6,596 nucleotides of DNA from Kiloniellales bacterium (GTDB lineage: Bacteria; Pseudomonadota; Alphaproteobacteria; Kiloniellales; JAKSDN01), in NCBI GenBank assembly GCA_022360075.1, contig JAKSDN010001190.1, forward strand, positions 1-6,596, read 5' to 3'. Positions 6,332 to 6,596 of this stretch are shown piece after piece. A model generated the notes under the pieces. The model saw only the letters and a list, made by a program, of their open reading frames with translations, did no database searches and was not told where the DNA came from. Position 1 is the stretch's first letter; every line of letters starts with the position of its first letter. The position numbers were made by a program, and so were the translations under genes.

Positions 6332-6452
6332 CGTGCGTCCTTCGAGACGCCCGCTATCGCAGGCTCCTCAGGATGAGGACATTTCTTTGTGCCACGAAGA
6401 CCCTTCCTCATCCTGAGGAGCGCCCGTAAGGGCGCGTCTCGAAGGACGCACG
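6332..6452. repeat. 121-base inverted repeat of two facing 48-base units (REP/BIME-like)
   Basis: The outer arms pair perfectly over 19 bases: CGTGCGTCCTTCGAGACGC at 6332-6350 against 6434-6452. The inner arms pair perfectly over 17 bases: GCTCCTCAGGATGAGGA at 6363-6379 against 6405-6421. Between them, the 12-base segments 6351-6362 and 6422-6433 do not match each other. The right one sits inside its own mini-hairpin (GCGCCC, loop GTAA, GGGCGC, 6420-6435). At the tip, TCTTT (6384-6388) can pair with GAAGA (6396-6400). The whole is best read as two copies of one palindromic repeat unit in opposite orientation. Similar units are frequent between genes in Hyphomicrobiales (known in general; not searched here). 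As RNA it would form a very stable hairpin protecting or ending the esterase transcript; TTTT follows at 6457-6460. Confidence 0.8.
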
Positions 6453-6596
6453 GTGCTTTTGCAGCGCCATGCGAATGTTCGAGCCAATAGACTCACGAGC
6501 TCAGCGCCTGTTGAAGGGTGAGGGGAAGGGACGAACACCCGAGGCCGCATTCGAAGTCGCCGTCGCCCTCCGGCGCAACCCGCCGTCACTTGACCG
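6453..6596. other. Right-end stretch without a supported gene
   Basis: The bases after the inverted repeat hold short open frames on both strands, but none shows a recognisable family, a ribosome binding site or a plausible protein composition. A gene could begin just beyond the window edge. Confidence 0.35.

Noticed and set aside
5839..6411. Minus-strand frame of 190 codons running from the inverted repeat into the esterase gene
   Set aside because: Its first part (PHPEEP...VSKDA) is a translation of the palindromic repeat, a well-known source of false proteins, and the rest is antisense to the esterase.
6368..6589. Minus-strand frame of 73 codons at the right end
   Set aside because: It runs into the inverted repeat, is Arg/Ser-rich, and has no ribosome binding site or family resemblance that I can see.
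1..6596. tRNA, rRNA, CRISPR array, riboswitch or transposase gene
   Set aside because: I looked for each and saw no supporting sequence; the only repeat of note is the inverted repeat at 6332-6452.

Overview
The window is GC-rich and densely coded, with all six genes on the plus strand. The codon bias (strong G/C at third positions), the protein families and a long inverted repeat at the right end suggest an alphaproteobacterium, most likely a member of the Hyphomicrobiales/Rhizobiales. In that group, palindromic repeats pairing a CCTCATCCTGAGGAG block with a GTCTCGAAGGA block are common between genes. This placement is an inference; there is no rRNA or other phylogenetic marker here.

Positions 1-4918 look like one transcription unit of five genes separated by gaps of only 14, 39, 36 and 21 bases. 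They encode (1) a dye-decolorizing (DyP-type) haem peroxidase whose start lies left of the window, (2) a small catalase-like haem protein, (3) an unrecognised 110-residue protein with two membrane segments, (4) a flavoprotein of the dihydrolipoamide dehydrogenase / soluble transhydrogenase family that lacks both redox cysteines and the C-terminal His-Glu pair, and (5) a six-helix, one-pore cation channel with a TTLGYGD potassium filter. I do not know this combination as a described system. Two peroxide-reactive haem proteins, a pyridine-nucleotide flavoenzyme and a K+ channel in one operon suggest a link between peroxide or redox state and ion flux at the inner membrane, but that is inference from gene order and motifs.

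After a 182-base gap without a gene comes a separate gene (5101-6246) for an exported poly(3-hydroxybutyrate)-depolymerase-type esterase. It has a signal peptide, and its active-site elements occur in circularly permuted order (lipase-box Ser, Asp, His, then the HGC oxyanion segment). It carries no substrate-binding domain. Its last codons and stop contain a four-run guanine tract that fits the G-quadruplex pattern.

The last 350 bases (6247-6596) contain no gene I can support. They hold a 121-base inverted repeat (6332-6452) made of two 48-base units facing each other, which could form a large hairpin.
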